NCBI GenBank assembly: GCA_945863035.1
Contig: CAMAZH010000021.1
Coordinates: 1-42,603, forward strand
Reading direction: 5' to 3'
Length of the DNA: 42,603 bases
Source of the DNA: Chitinophaga pinensis
GTDB lineage: Bacteria > Bacteroidota > Bacteroidia > Bacteroidales > GCA-2748055
Of this stretch, positions 17,047 to 26,399 are shown piece after piece (position 1 is the first letter of the stretch; every line of letters starts with the position of its first letter). Below the pieces are notes generated by a model that searched no databases, was not told the origin of the DNA, and saw only the letters and a program-made list of their open reading frames with translations. The translations under genes and the position numbers were made by a program.

Positions 17047-18465
17047 ATGAGAACTCCTTCAATGTTGAGGAAATATCTGCTTTTAATTCTTTCTGTTTTC
17101 CTTTTCGTTTCAGCAGGGGAGATAAATCAGGAAGGCCCGCGGAAATTTATCGTTTACAAATACAGCATAAACGATCAGATTGCAAAACCCATGTGGCGGA
17201 TCACCCAAAAGAGTTTTGAGGAAGCCGAACTGCTTAAGGCCGACATTATTCTCATTCAGATGAACACCTATGGCGGGCTTGTGGATGTTGCCGACAGCAT
17301 ACGCACTAAAATCCTTAATAGTACCATTCCTGTATATATTTTTATCGACGACAATGCCGCCTCTGCCGGGGCATTGATTTCCATAGCTTGCGACAGCATA
17401 TACATGCGTGCAGGCGGGAAAATCGGCGCGGCTACGGTTGTCGACCAAACAGGCGCTCAGGTTCCGGATAAGTACCAGTCGTACATGCGCGCCACAATGC
17501 GCGCAACCGCCGAAGCACATGGCAAAGACACCATTATTTCAGGAAACGACACGATTATAAAATGGAAGCGTGATCCGCATATCGCCGAGGCTATGGTTGA
17601 CCCATCCATTTATGTGCCTGAAGTTAGCGACAGTGGCAAAGTTCTCACTTTCACCGCTGAAGAGGCTATAAAATATGGCTTCTGTGAAGGTTTGGCTACC
17701 AGTGCCGCGGATATTATGAAAAAAGCGGGAATCGAAAATTATGAGATTGTAGAGTTTAATCCGACCACTCTCGATATAATCATTAATTTCCTCCTGAACC
17801 CTGTTATTCACAGCCTTCTGATTATGTTGATAATCGGGGGCATTTATTTTGAGCTTCAGACACCAGGCATAGGCTTTCCTTTAGCCGCCGCAGCTCTTGG
17901 CGCAGTGCTTTACTTCGCCCCTCTTTATCTCGAAGGACTTGCTGAGAACTGGGAGATCCTGATTTTTATACTTGGAATTATTCTTCTTGCGGTGGAGATA
18001 TTTGCTTTACCGGGATTCGGTGTTGCCGGTATTGCAGGAATAATTCTTATGGTCTCCGGACTTACGATGGCTATGGTAGATAATCTGGTTTTTGAAGGAG
18101 GAGACATCCCTCTTGCTGTCAATACAGTGATGAAAGCACTTATGATTGTTCTGCTTTCCCTGCTCTTTGCGGTAATCGCCTCTCTGTACCTTGGGAAAAA
18201 ACTGCTCACCTCTACTGCTTTTCCCGGCATTGCACTTAAAGAAACCCAGAAGAAAGAAGACGGCTTCACCAGTGCCGATCTTTCGGAGCAAAAACTTGTG
18301 GGTCTTACCGGAACTGCATACACCGTGTTGCGCCCTTCAGGAAAAGTAGAGGTAAACGGAGATGTTTATGACGCAAAATCGGAATTTGGCTTTATTGATA
18401 AAGGTTCAAAAGTCAAGGTTGTTCGGTACGAATCGGGGCAGCTTTATGTGGAGAAATCCGAGTAG
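17047..18465 (+). CDS. NfeD-family membrane-bound serine protease (ClpP-like)
   Basis: A 472-residue long-form NfeD protein. A signal peptide or first helix is followed by a ClpP-class protease domain (about 30-230), with nucleophile Ser106 in DDNAASAGALIS and likely general base Lys142 in DKYQSYMRATMR, a Ser-Lys dyad as in the archaeal 1510-N protease. Several transmembrane helices follow (about 245-395). The cytoplasmic or periplasmic OB-fold NfeD domain comes last (about 410-470: GLTGTAYTVLRPSGKVEVNG). Long NfeD proteins are thought to act in membrane quality control with stomatin partners. No stomatin gene follows here. The start at 17047 leaves 13 bp to mqnA, while an in-frame start at 17020 would overlap mqnA. 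Confidence 0.9.
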   Translation: MRTPSMLRKYLLLILSVFLFVSAGEINQEGPRKFIVYKYSINDQIAKPMWRITQKSFEEAELLKADIILIQMNTYGGLVDVADSIRTKILNSTIPVYIFIDDNAASAGALISIACDSIYMRAGGKIGAATVVDQTGAQVPDKYQSYMRATMRATAEAHGKDTIISGNDTIIKWKRDPHIAEAMVDPSIYVPEVSDSGKVLTFTAEEAIKYGFCEGLATSAADIMKKAGIENYEIVEFNPTTLDIIINFLLNPVIHSLLIMLIIGGIYFELQTPGIGFPLAAAALGAVLYFAPLYLEGLAENWEILIFILGIILLAVEIFALPGFGVAGIAGIILMVSGLTMAMVDNLVFEGGDIPLAVNTVMKALMIVLLSLLFAVIASLYLGKKLLTSTAFPGIALKETQKKEDGFTSADLSEQKLVGLTGTAYTVLRPSGKVEVNGDVYDAKSEFGFIDKGSKVKVVRYESGQLYVEKSE

Positions 18466-18607
18466 TTTTTTTAGCGGGGGATTTTTATCGTGTTGGAGAG
18501 CTATTGGCAAAAGTATGAAGCAGCGAACCGGTTTCGCTTCCAGGTCGGCAAGGCTCTATCGGTAATCATGTGATGTTTGTGAAACAAACAAATTGGAATT
18601 ATTGTCT

Positions 18608-19066
18608 ATGAATGCAAATACAATTATTACAAGAGACTACGTTTCTGAGGACTATCCTCAACTGATAAAATTATGGAAGGATACCGGTATAGGAAACCCT
18701 GAGCGAGGCGACAATGAAAAGGTTATCAGAAACTGTCTCAAAATCGGAGGGAAACTATTGGTTATGGTCGACACCGAGACAGGGATTCTCATGGGCTCTT
18801 CCTGGATGACTTTTGACGGGAGGCGGATGTTGCTTCATCATTTTGCCATTAAGCCGGAATACCAAGGCAAGAGACTGGGCACGCGTTTGGGCAAAGAGTG
18901 TATCGAATTCCTGAAAAAAGCCGGTTACCAGGTAAAACTGGAAGTCCATAAAGAAAACCTGATTGCAAAACGACTTTATAAAAAGCTGGGTTTTTTTGCT
19001 TTTACCAATTACGATATATTTATGATCAGGGATATACAGGGAAATGCATGGCCTGAAAATACCTGA
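18608..19066 (+). CDS. GNAT-family N-acetyltransferase
   Basis: A 152-residue acetyl-CoA-dependent acetyltransferase. The acetyl-CoA pyrophosphate-binding motif is HHFAIKPEYQGKRLGTRLG (QGKRLG loop), followed by the helix KECIEFLKKAGY and the C-terminal VHKENLIAKRLYKKLGF strand-helix unit typical of this superfamily. The acceptor cannot be predicted. ATG 18608 is chosen because an upstream in-frame TTG (18593) adds only five residues with no support. The next gene, a cellulase, begins 39 bp downstream, so the two may share a transcript, though a functional link is not evident. Confidence 0.85.
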   Translation: MNANTIITRDYVSEDYPQLIKLWKDTGIGNPERGDNEKVIRNCLKIGGKLLVMVDTETGILMGSSWMTFDGRRMLLHHFAIKPEYQGKRLGTRLGKECIEFLKKAGYQVKLEVHKENLIAKRLYKKLGFFAFTNYDIFMIRDIQGNAWPENT

Positions 19067-19105
19067 TTCAGCCTCAGAGTTCGAACTACAAAAACTACTA
19101 AACAA

Positions 19106-21778
19106 ATGAAACAGTATGTAAAATCATTTCTGTTGGTCTTGGCATTCGGTATTGTCATGAATGCGCAGGCTCAAACCGGAGCGATCAGGATCAACCAGGT
19201 CGGGTATTATCCTGACGCCAATAAAATCGCCCTTGTTGTATACACCGATGCCAGCACTTTTGAAATTGTAAATATTGAAGATAACGTTATCGAACTAAGT
19301 GGCAACCTCTCAACTGAAGTGTATTGGAAAGATGCCGGAGACAGTATCAAGCGCTGCGATTTCTCGGCCCTTGTAAAACCCGGAACCTATAAGGTTCGCA
19401 TCCCGGGATTTGGCGAGTCTTTCCCCTTTGAAGTATCCAACACTATCCTGCGAAAGGCTGCCTATGCCTCCTTAAAGTCCTATTATTACCAGAGAAGCTC
19501 TTATGAATTAACAGCGCCCTTTGCCGGACTTTGGTCCAGAGCTGCTGGTCACCCCGACACAGCTTGCATATTTCATTCCTCAACAGGCAAAACCGGAAAA
19601 CTCTCCTCCCCGGGCGGTTGGTACGACGCGGGCGATTATGGGAAATACGTTATAAATGCAGGGATATCTGTTGCCTCCATGCTCTCCTTTTACGAAAATT
19701 TCAATACCTTCTTTGCCGATGGTTCCATTCATATTCCCGAATCCGGAAATGGGAAAAATGATTTGCTGGATGAGGTGAAGTTTGAACTCGATTGGCTAAA
19801 AACAATGCAAGACAGCGACGGTGGTGTTTTTTTTAAACTTACAACACTCAATTTCTCTGGCATGGTAATGCCTGAAAAAGACAAGGCTGCCCGTTATGTT
19901 ATTGGCAAGACTACTGCCTCAGCCCTTGATTTTGCAGCTATGATGGCTATGGCAGGGCGTATTTACGCAGAATATGATGCCGATTACGCGGCAGACTGCA
20001 TAACCCGTTCAGAAAGCGCATGGGAATGGGCAAAGCTTAATCCCGCAATCTATTTTAAGAACCCTGCCGATGTTTCCACAGGTGAGTATGGCGACGGTAA
20101 TGTTTCGGACGAATTCATCTGGGCTGCTGCGGAACTGCTCATCACAACCGGGAAAGAGGAATACAAAACCTACCTTAGAGGGAGAAGCGGCTCTTTAAAA
20201 TATCTGAGTGCTCCCGGATGGCCATCGGTTCAGCCTTTGGCGTCACTGTCGCTGGCTACCCGCGCCAATACCTTGGATGAATCCATTCTAACCACAATAA
20301 AGAATTCAATCACAGCAACCGCCGACACCTGGCTGAGCCAAATCGCCTCCAATCCTGCCAGAATTCCCAGCTTTGGATACAACTGGGGATCCAACAGCGC
20401 AATTGCCAATCAGGGTGTAGGATTGTTGTATGCCTATATTCTTACCAATGACTCCAAGTACATAAAAGGTGCAGCAGAATGCGCCGACTATTTGCTGGGG
20501 AAAAACGCGACGGGTTTTTCTTTTGTTTCCGCATACGGAAGCAAAACCCCAATGTTTTTCCATCACCGCCCCTCGCACGATGATGGGATCCCTCAACCCA
20601 TACCTGGTTTTGTTGCGGGAGGACCGAATTCGGGAAAACAAGACAGTGAAAAATATCCTTTTAGCGAGCCGGCAAAATGTTTTGTTGATGTAATGGGCAG
20701 CTATGCATCAAATGAGGTTTGTATTAACTGGAACTCTCCTATGACCGCCTTGTTTGCAGGTATCGACGCAGTATTGGGAGATGGCTCGGCTGTTGAATTC
20801 GAAGTCCAAACCAGCATGAACAACCCTCCTATCGTAACCATCAACTCACCCGGCTATGATTCGAAAAACGGTTCCGATAAAACCCTGACTGCCAAAGTCA
20901 CAACCACCGACCCCGATGGAATCGCTAAAGTTGAGCTCTATATAAATTCACGTTTTTGGGGATCCTCTGCAAACAGTCCATTCGAATGGAATTTGAATTC
21001 CCTTCCATTCGGCAGCTATACGGTAACCGCTTTGGCTATCGACAATAAAGGGCTTGCCTACGACAAAACCAACCTGTTCTCCTATTACGCTGTTAATCAG
21101 GTCCCGGGAGTCGTTGAAGCCGAAGATTACTACAATATGTCCGGAATTTCCACCCAAACCACAAGCGATACGGGCGGAGGCTTAAACGTCAACGGCATTG
21201 CCACAACCGATTGGATTGATTTTAGTCTAAACGTATTGGAAGCCGGAGATTACCGCATCGAGTTTCGTGTTGCTAGCGCATCAGCCACAGGGAAGTTGGA
21301 GTTGCGCAAAACAACCGGGTTGGTCCTTTCCGCTCAAAACATACCGAATACCGGTGGGGCTCAAAGTTGGATCACCCTTTCCGACACAATCAATCTTGCA
21401 GCAGTGAAGCAAACACTTCGAATTTATGCTGTTGCCGGCGGATGGAATCTTAACTGGATCAACTTTGTACGCCTAAGCCCAACCTCTCTGCAGGAGCTGC
21501 CGACCTCGGAAAAAGGGTACGCCCTTTCTATTGCTCCCAATCCGGTTACAAGTACCTTCGCTTTGATCTATCAACTCGCAAAACCAGAGCCTGTTGAATT
21601 TTTGCTTTACGATTGTAAAGGTACCCTTCTCGACCGACAAAAAACCGAGGATACTGCCTCTCGCACCGGTGAATACAATTGGGTTTTCAGCAACCCCCTT
21701 GTGGCAGGCATTTATTATGTAAGCATGCAGCAAAATGGCATTAAAGTGGCAGCGAGCAAGCTCGTAAAAGCATTGTAA
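19106..21778 (+). CDS. Multidomain GH9 cellulase, T9SS-exported
   Basis: An 890-residue secreted endoglucanase. Order: signal peptide (1-22), N-terminal Ig-like CelD_N domain (about 25-110), GH9 (alpha/alpha)6 barrel (about 113-560), Ig-like linker domain (about 573-662), a CBM6-type carbohydrate-binding domain (about 668-790, GVVEAEDYYNM to NLNWINFVRL), and a type A T9SS sorting tail (about 805-890, IAPNPVTSTF to KLVKAL). GH9 catalytic residues are present: base region D174/D177 in GGWYDAGDYGK, HHRPSHDD (486-493), and acid Glu537 in SYASNEVCINWNSP. It hydrolyses beta-1,4-glucan with inversion, outside the cell or on its surface. A cytoplasmic cellobiose phosphorylase (31341-33779) would use its product. 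Confidence 0.95.
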   Translation: MKQYVKSFLLVLAFGIVMNAQAQTGAIRINQVGYYPDANKIALVVYTDASTFEIVNIEDNVIELSGNLSTEVYWKDAGDSIKRCDFSALVKPGTYKVRIPGFGESFPFEVSNTILRKAAYASLKSYYYQRSSYELTAPFAGLWSRAAGHPDTACIFHSSTGKTGKLSSPGGWYDAGDYGKYVINAGISVASMLSFYENFNTFFADGSIHIPESGNGKNDLLDEVKFELDWLKTMQDSDGGVFFKLTTLNFSGMVMPEKDKAARYVIGKTTASALDFAAMMAMAGRIYAEYDADYAADCITRSESAWEWAKLNPAIYFKNPADVSTGEYGDGNVSDEFIWAAAELLITTGKEEYKTYLRGRSGSLKYLSAPGWPSVQPLASLSLATRANTLDESILTTIKNSITATADTWLSQIASNPARIPSFGYNWGSNSAIANQGVGLLYAYILTNDSKYIKGAAECADYLLGKNATGFSFVSAYGSKTPMFFHHRPSHDDGIPQPIPGFVAGGPNSGKQDSEKYPFSEPAKCFVDVMGSYASNEVCINWNSPMTALFAGIDAVLGDGSAVEFEVQTSMNNPPIVTINSPGYDSKNGSDKTLTAKVTTTDPDGIAKVELYINSRFWGSSANSPFEWNLNSLPFGSYTVTALAIDNKGLAYDKTNLFSYYAVNQVPGVVEAEDYYNMSGISTQTTSDTGGGLNVNGIATTDWIDFSLNVLEAGDYRIEFRVASASATGKLELRKTTGLVLSAQNIPNTGGAQSWITLSDTINLAAVKQTLRIYAVAGGWNLNWINFVRLSPTSLQELPTSEKGYALSIAPNPVTSTFALIYQLAKPEPVEFLLYDCKGTLLDRQKTEDTASRTGEYNWVFSNPLVAGIYYVSMQQNGIKVAASKLVKAL

Positions 21779-21825
21779 TGATAAAAGCCAGAAGTAGTAA
21801 TTTTGATCGCAAAAGATAACACAAT

Positions 21826-22461
21826 ATGATAAAATCCCTTTTCACATTCCTGTTTCTCATTTGCCTCTCACAAATATACGCACAGAAACTCATTGATGAG
21901 GAAATCTGGAATAAATGGGATCCTGCCATTCTTGCCAGTGCAAATACTGCGATGAATGCAGAATATATGTCGGGGGAGGAAAAGCTGGTGGTTTTGCTTA
22001 ACAATCTGGCACGGATCGATGGATTGCTATTTTCCGAAACTTTTTTAAACTCGTATCTCGAAGGAGATGAAACCAATAAGTACATCAAATCTTTGTACAA
22101 AGACCTCAAATCAGTTAAAAACCTTCCTTTGCTCTATCCTGAAAAGGACCTATACGAGGTTGCCCTGGGACACGCTGAAAAATCTGGCAAATCAGGGCAT
22201 GTTGGACATCAGGGCTTTGATGCAAGGTTTAAACCTTTAATGAAGAAATACAACAACGTGGCAGAAAATTGCGCCTACGGCTATGAAAAAGCAATGGATA
22301 TCACGATCCAACTCCTTATCGATGAAGACGTTCCTTCTCTGGGGCATCGGCTAAACATGCTGAATCCCGAATACAATTCAATCGGAGTATCAATCCAGCC
22401 ACACAAGGAATATCAGTTTAACTGCGTGATGAATTTTGGGAAAATTACCAAGGAAAGATGA
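21826..22461 (+). CDS. Secreted CAP-domain (SCP/PR1-like) protein
   Basis: A 211-residue exported protein. After a signal peptide (to about residue 20, IYAQK) comes an alpha-beta-alpha CAP fold. The signature features are GHVGHQGFDARF, the VAENCAYG block and the GHRLNMLNPEYNSIGVSI block, which contribute the histidine/glutamate cluster of the CAP cavity. Bacterial CAP proteins are common, and most have no proven activity. It lies 47 bp after the cellulase and is followed by pyk with its own intergenic region. There is no T9SS tail, so it is probably periplasmic or surface-released. Confidence 0.88.
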   Translation: MIKSLFTFLFLICLSQIYAQKLIDEEIWNKWDPAILASANTAMNAEYMSGEEKLVVLLNNLARIDGLLFSETFLNSYLEGDETNKYIKSLYKDLKSVKNLPLLYPEKDLYEVALGHAEKSGKSGHVGHQGFDARFKPLMKKYNNVAENCAYGYEKAMDITIQLLIDEDVPSLGHRLNMLNPEYNSIGVSIQPHKEYQFNCVMNFGKITKER

Positions 22462-22565
22462 TTCATTCCGGAGTTGAAATATTATAATTCTTCGCTCCAA
22501 GAGGGCTGGAACCCAAAATATACCAAGCTTTTTTATAGCTTTACATCTACATTAAAATCATTTCT

Positions 22566-23993
22566 ATGAGACTTGAACGTTCACATACCAAGGTAATTGC
22601 CACCCTCGGCCCTGCTTCACAGGATAAAGAGGTACTGCGCCAGATGTATGAGGCAGGCATTGATGTTTGCCGTCTTAATTTTTCGCACGGTTCGCATGAG
22701 GACCATCTGAAAAACATTCTTACAATTCGCGAGCTAAATATTGAGATGGATGTGAATGTGGCTATCCTGGCCGATCTGCAGGGACCCAAACTAAGAATAG
22801 GGGTTGTTCAAAACAACGGAGTAGAACTCGTAAACGGAAGTGTGTTTAAACTGGTTTCCGAGAAATGTGAAGGGACTGCCGAAAAGGCTTATATGAGCTA
22901 CGAAAAACTCCCAAAAGATGTTAAAATCGGTGAGGTTATACTCATCGATGACGGTAAAATCAAACTCGAGGTAACCGACACGAATCTCATAGACACGGTT
23001 ACAACAAAAGTAATTTATGGCGGAATCCTATCCTCAAAAAAAGGGGTAAACCTGCCAAACACCAAAGTATCGCTTCCAAGTCTTACCGAGAAAGATATCG
23101 AAGATGCTGTGTTTGCGCTTGAGCATAATGTCGATTGGATTGCCTTGTCGTTTGTGCGCTCGGTAAATGACATCATCGACCTGAAAAAACTCATTAAACA
23201 AAGTCGCAAAACCACCCGTATCGTCGCCAAAATCGAAAAACCCGAGGCAATTGATGAGATCGACCAGATTATCGATATGACGGATGCCATAATGGTTGCA
23301 AGGGGCGATCTTGGGGTTGAAGTTGCGTTCGACAGAGTTCCCATGCTTCAAAAACAAATCGTTGAAAAATGCATCATGCAGTCGAAACCCGTAATCATTG
23401 CCACCCAGATGATGGAGAGTATGATTACCAATTTCCGCCCCACCCGCGCTGAAGCAACCGATGTAGCCAATGCTGTCTTGGATGGAGCCGATACTTTGAT
23501 GCTAAGCGGTGAAACCTCCACCGGAAAATTCCCGGTAGGAGTCATTCAGTCGATGCAGAAGATTATCGATTGGACCGAAGAAAACGGATTCAAATATTTC
23601 AGGAATCATCCCCCGAAAGATTTCTCCCTTACTTTCATGCCCGATTCGATCTGTTACAATGCCTGCATCATGGCAGAGCAAACCCAGGCAAAAGCCATAT
23701 TAACCTTTACGCATTCGGGCTATACTGCCTTCAGGATATCTTCCTACCGTCCAAAAGCCAATATTTTTGCTTTTACGGTAAACAAAAGTCTCCTGCCGGT
23801 ACTTAGCCTCGTATGGGGCGTGAGAGCCTTCGAGTCGACGGAGTACCAGACAATGGAAGCGTATATCAATTCTTCAATTCAGTTTTTGTTGGCCAAAAAC
23901 CTTATAAAGCACGGGGATGTAATTGTAAGTGTCGGAAGTATGCCTCTTCTCGAAAGGGGTAAGACCAATATGCTGAAATTGAATTACATTTAA
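22566..23993 (+). CDS. pyk: Pyruvate kinase
   Basis: A 475-residue glycolytic enzyme that transfers phosphate from phosphoenolpyruvate to ADP. Visible landmarks: RLNFSHGSHEDH (36-47), ADLQGPKLRIG, the active-site signature IVAKIEKPEAIDEI with Lys222 and metal ligand Glu224, and MVARGDLGVE (about 243-252). The barrel, B domain and C-terminal regulatory domain are all present, so it is full length. A second gene, an HD-domain protein, starts 4 bp after its stop, so the two are surely co-transcribed. Confidence 0.97.
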   Translation: MRLERSHTKVIATLGPASQDKEVLRQMYEAGIDVCRLNFSHGSHEDHLKNILTIRELNIEMDVNVAILADLQGPKLRIGVVQNNGVELVNGSVFKLVSEKCEGTAEKAYMSYEKLPKDVKIGEVILIDDGKIKLEVTDTNLIDTVTTKVIYGGILSSKKGVNLPNTKVSLPSLTEKDIEDAVFALEHNVDWIALSFVRSVNDIIDLKKLIKQSRKTTRIVAKIEKPEAIDEIDQIIDMTDAIMVARGDLGVEVAFDRVPMLQKQIVEKCIMQSKPVIIATQMMESMITNFRPTRAEATDVANAVLDGADTLMLSGETSTGKFPVGVIQSMQKIIDWTEENGFKYFRNHPPKDFSLTFMPDSICYNACIMAEQTQAKAILTFTHSGYTAFRISSYRPKANIFAFTVNKSLLPVLSLVWGVRAFESTEYQTMEAYINSSIQFLLAKNLIKHGDVIVSVGSMPLLERGKTNMLKLNYI

Positions 23994-23997
23994 GGGA

Positions 23998-24897
23998 ATG
24001 GCTAAAGAGGTGGATAGCACAATGACAGAGGATTTCAAGCAATTGCTCAAAGAAGTTGAAGAAACATGGCTAACCAGTCTTTACAGTCATGTCAGGGAAA
24101 CTTTCGCGTCTGAGCCTTTACCCTCACATAACGAGGAGCATCATATGCGGGTATGGAATTACGCCCGTGCATTGATGTCTGAACTATCTTCCCGTGGGGT
24201 AATTATTGATAAGAGCTCACTCGAAAATCTAATAATCGCAGTTTTCTTCCATGATACGGGCATGAGCATAAACCGGGCTTCCGATCATGGCAGGGAAAGC
24301 CGTAAGTTGTGCGAGCAATGGATGGTGGCGAATCATATCCCCCGAAATGAAAACATGGATAAAGTACTGAATGTGATTGAGCATCATGATGACAAATCGT
24401 ACCTGTTCTCAAGCGGGTTAACCACCGACAATCGGATCAATCTGCTCTCGGTTCTGAATGTTTGCGACGACCTGGATGCATTCAGTTACTGCGGGATTTA
24501 CCGATACAGCGAAATATATCTTTTACGCGGCACAGGCATTGAAGATCTTGGGCAACAGGTAATTTCCAATGCCAGCAAAAGATTTGGGAATTTCATGGCA
24601 AATTGCATGTTGCTTCCCGGAATGATAAAAACACACGCCAGCCGATACGATGTGCTGGAGAACTTTTTCCGCCAATACAATGCCCAATTGCGCAAGGATC
24701 CAACCGGAAGAAGCATTGACCACGGACCGGTAAATATTGTGAAGATATTCTATCGCCAGATTCTCGGGGGAGTGAATTCAGTTGAGAGCCTCTGCTCTTC
24801 CGCCATAAGCGAGCATCAGGGAATGTATGAAAAAAGCTTTTTTGAAAGCCTCAGGAAAGAATGGTGTACCCCTTCCCAGACAGAGCCACTGGCCTGA
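23998..24897 (+). CDS. HD-domain phosphohydrolase-like protein
   Basis: A 299-residue protein with an HD-superfamily metal-binding domain. The ligand set can be followed: His in PSHNEEHHMRVW (about 43-54), the HD pair in AVFFHDTGM, further histidines in SDHGRES and IEHHDDKS, and the late aspartate in NVCDDLDAFSYCG. The family hydrolyses phosphomonoesters or nucleotides, including some signalling nucleotides, but no GYP or RelA/SpoT features are visible, so the substrate is unknown. The start lies 4 bp after pyruvate kinase, which hints at a link with central metabolism. The stop is 1 bp from the end of the convergent hydrolase gene. Confidence 0.8.
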   Translation: MAKEVDSTMTEDFKQLLKEVEETWLTSLYSHVRETFASEPLPSHNEEHHMRVWNYARALMSELSSRGVIIDKSSLENLIIAVFFHDTGMSINRASDHGRESRKLCEQWMVANHIPRNENMDKVLNVIEHHDDKSYLFSSGLTTDNRINLLSVLNVCDDLDAFSYCGIYRYSEIYLLRGTGIEDLGQQVISNASKRFGNFMANCMLLPGMIKTHASRYDVLENFFRQYNAQLRKDPTGRSIDHGPVNIVKIFYRQILGGVNSVESLCSSAISEHQGMYEKSFFESLRKEWCTPSQTEPLA

Positions 24898-24898
24898 A

Positions 24899-25510
24899 CT
24901 ACTTCACGTAGAAATCCAGCAGTTTATTTTCTTCCAGATATGCCGTAAGCCGGTCTCCAACTTTTACAGGCCCCACTCCTGCCGGGGTTCCGGTATAAAT
25001 GAGATCGCCTGTTTTCAGGGTAATGAATTGCGACACGTAGGAGATAATATGCTCGAAGGAGAAAATCATCTCGGAAGTGTTACCGGTCTGAACGCGTTGT
25101 CCGTTAATATCAAGGTGGAAATTCAAATTATGAATATCGGCAAAGTTCGTGATCGGCAAAAATTTGCTTACCGGAGCCGAATAATCGAAGCCTTTGGCAA
25201 TTTCCCAGGGTAGTCCGCCTTTCTTGCATTCGGCCTGCAAATCCCGTGCAGTAAAATCGATGCCCAGTCCTATTTGGGAAAAATAACGTGAAGCGTATTT
25301 CGTTTCAATCGATCGGCCCAGGCGTTCAATTTTTATTACAACCTCAAGTTCATGGTGAATGTCGCTTGAGAAATCGGGATAATAAAACGGCCTGTTGCGT
25401 ATCACCAGCGCAGAATCGGGTTTCATGAAAAATACCGGTTTAGCGGGAACCGGGTTATTCAGCTCTTTAGCGTGTTCGTGGTAATTACGACCGATACATA
25501 TTATTTTCAT
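24899..25510 (-). CDS. Fumarylacetoacetate hydrolase family protein
   Basis: A 203-residue FAH-fold enzyme, the short form lacking the N-terminal extension. Metal ligands are recognisable as E54 and E56 in DIHHELEVVIKI and D85 in GIGIDFTARD-like context (GLGIDFTARDLQ), followed by the GFDYSAPVS and YTGTPAGVGPVKVGD segments typical of the family. Members act as acylpyruvate hydrolases, oxaloacetate decarboxylases or isomerases; which one applies here cannot be told. It is 21 bp downstream of the DEDDh exonuclease and probably shares its transcript. Confidence 0.9.
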   Translation of the reverse strand: MKIICIGRNYHEHAKELNNPVPAKPVFFMKPDSALVIRNRPFYYPDFSSDIHHELEVVIKIERLGRSIETKYASRYFSQIGLGIDFTARDLQAECKKGGLPWEIAKGFDYSAPVSKFLPITNFADIHNLNFHLDINGQRVQTGNTSEMIFSFEHIISYVSQFITLKTGDLIYTGTPAGVGPVKVGDRLTAYLEENKLLDFYVK

Positions 25511-25531
25511 ATCCTTTGATTTTGATCCGTA

Positions 25532-26299
25532 CTACTTTCCGAAAGTTCGCAACTTAATGTTTGTGATAACCTTTTTTGTGTGCAAGGGGAAATCCCCATT
25601 CATAAGCCATCCGAAATAACCAGGATCCTTGGCGAGCACTTCCTCAACTGACTGTCCCTTATATTTCCCAAAATTAAAGACTTCAACTTTCTTGTCATTA
25701 AAGATGACCCTACCGGCAAAATCAACATTTTTATTGTGCGAAGAAAACTCAGCCAGAGCAGCCATATCGTTTTGCAATGTAGGATAACGGTCGAGTTGTG
25801 CCTTGAGAATTTCATAGGTGGCTTTGGTATCGGCTTCAGCGCTGTGAGCGTTTTCCAAATCCCGATCGCAATAGAACTTATAAGCAGCGCCAAGCGTGCG
25901 TTGTTCCATTTTGTGGAAAATGACCTGAACATCGATGAACTTGCGTTTGGTCATATCGATATCAACATCTGCACGCAAAAATTCTTCAGCCAGAAGCGGT
26001 ATATCAAACTTGTTGGAGTTATAACCTGCCAGATCACAACCTTCTATCTCCCGGGCCAGACTTTTGGCAATGGAAAGAAAGGTGGGAGCATCCTTGACAT
26101 CCTCATCCGTGATACCATGAATTGCAGTTGTTTCGGGAGGTATAGGAATTGTTGGGTTAATCTTCATGGTCTTGCTGCTCTCGTTACCATTCGGCTCGAT
26201 TTTCAAGTAAGACAATTCAACGATACGATCGGTGGCAATATTGATTCCGGTGGTTTCGAGGTCAAAAAATACAATGGGATTCTTAAGGTTGAGCTGCAT
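25532..26299 (-). CDS. DEDDh 3'-5' exonuclease (DnaQ-like) with C-terminal extension
   Basis: A 255-residue exonuclease. The metal-binding residues are D13 and E15 in FFDLETTG, D99 in YNSNKFDIPLL, and H152/D157 in AHSAEADT, the complete DEDDh set used by the epsilon proofreading subunit and RNase T. Residues about 210-250 add a small module (FNFGKYKGQSVEEVLAKDPG, then YFGWLMNGDFP) known from DUF3820-type and putative nucleic-acid-associated extensions. Role in proofreading, repair or RNA trimming is open. It is downstream of dnaN (100 bp gap) and upstream of the FAH-family gene. Confidence 0.9.
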   Translation of the reverse strand: MQLNLKNPIVFFDLETTGINIATDRIVELSYLKIEPNGNESSKTMKINPTIPIPPETTAIHGITDEDVKDAPTFLSIAKSLAREIEGCDLAGYNSNKFDIPLLAEEFLRADVDIDMTKRKFIDVQVIFHKMEQRTLGAAYKFYCDRDLENAHSAEADTKATYEILKAQLDRYPTLQNDMAALAEFSSHNKNVDFAGRVIFNDKKVEVFNFGKYKGQSVEEVLAKDPGYFGWLMNGDFPLHTKKVITNIKLRTFGK

Positions 26300-26319
26300 A
26301 ATGTTTTTTTAAAATTGAA

Positions 26320-26365
26320 GCACGCAAAGCCGCGGTTTTATTTTATTAAACGCGACTTTGCGTGC
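26320..26365. repeat. Long imperfect hairpin between dnaN and the exonuclease gene
   Basis: Arms 26320-26334 and 26351-26365 pair over 15 bases with one mismatch, around a 16-base A/T-rich loop. On the minus strand it follows the dnaN stop by about 35 bases with only a poor T tract, so partial termination or mRNA processing is possible. Confidence 0.6.
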
Positions 26366-26399
26366 CCAGTAAGAACGAGTTTAGCTTTTCGAAGCTCTA

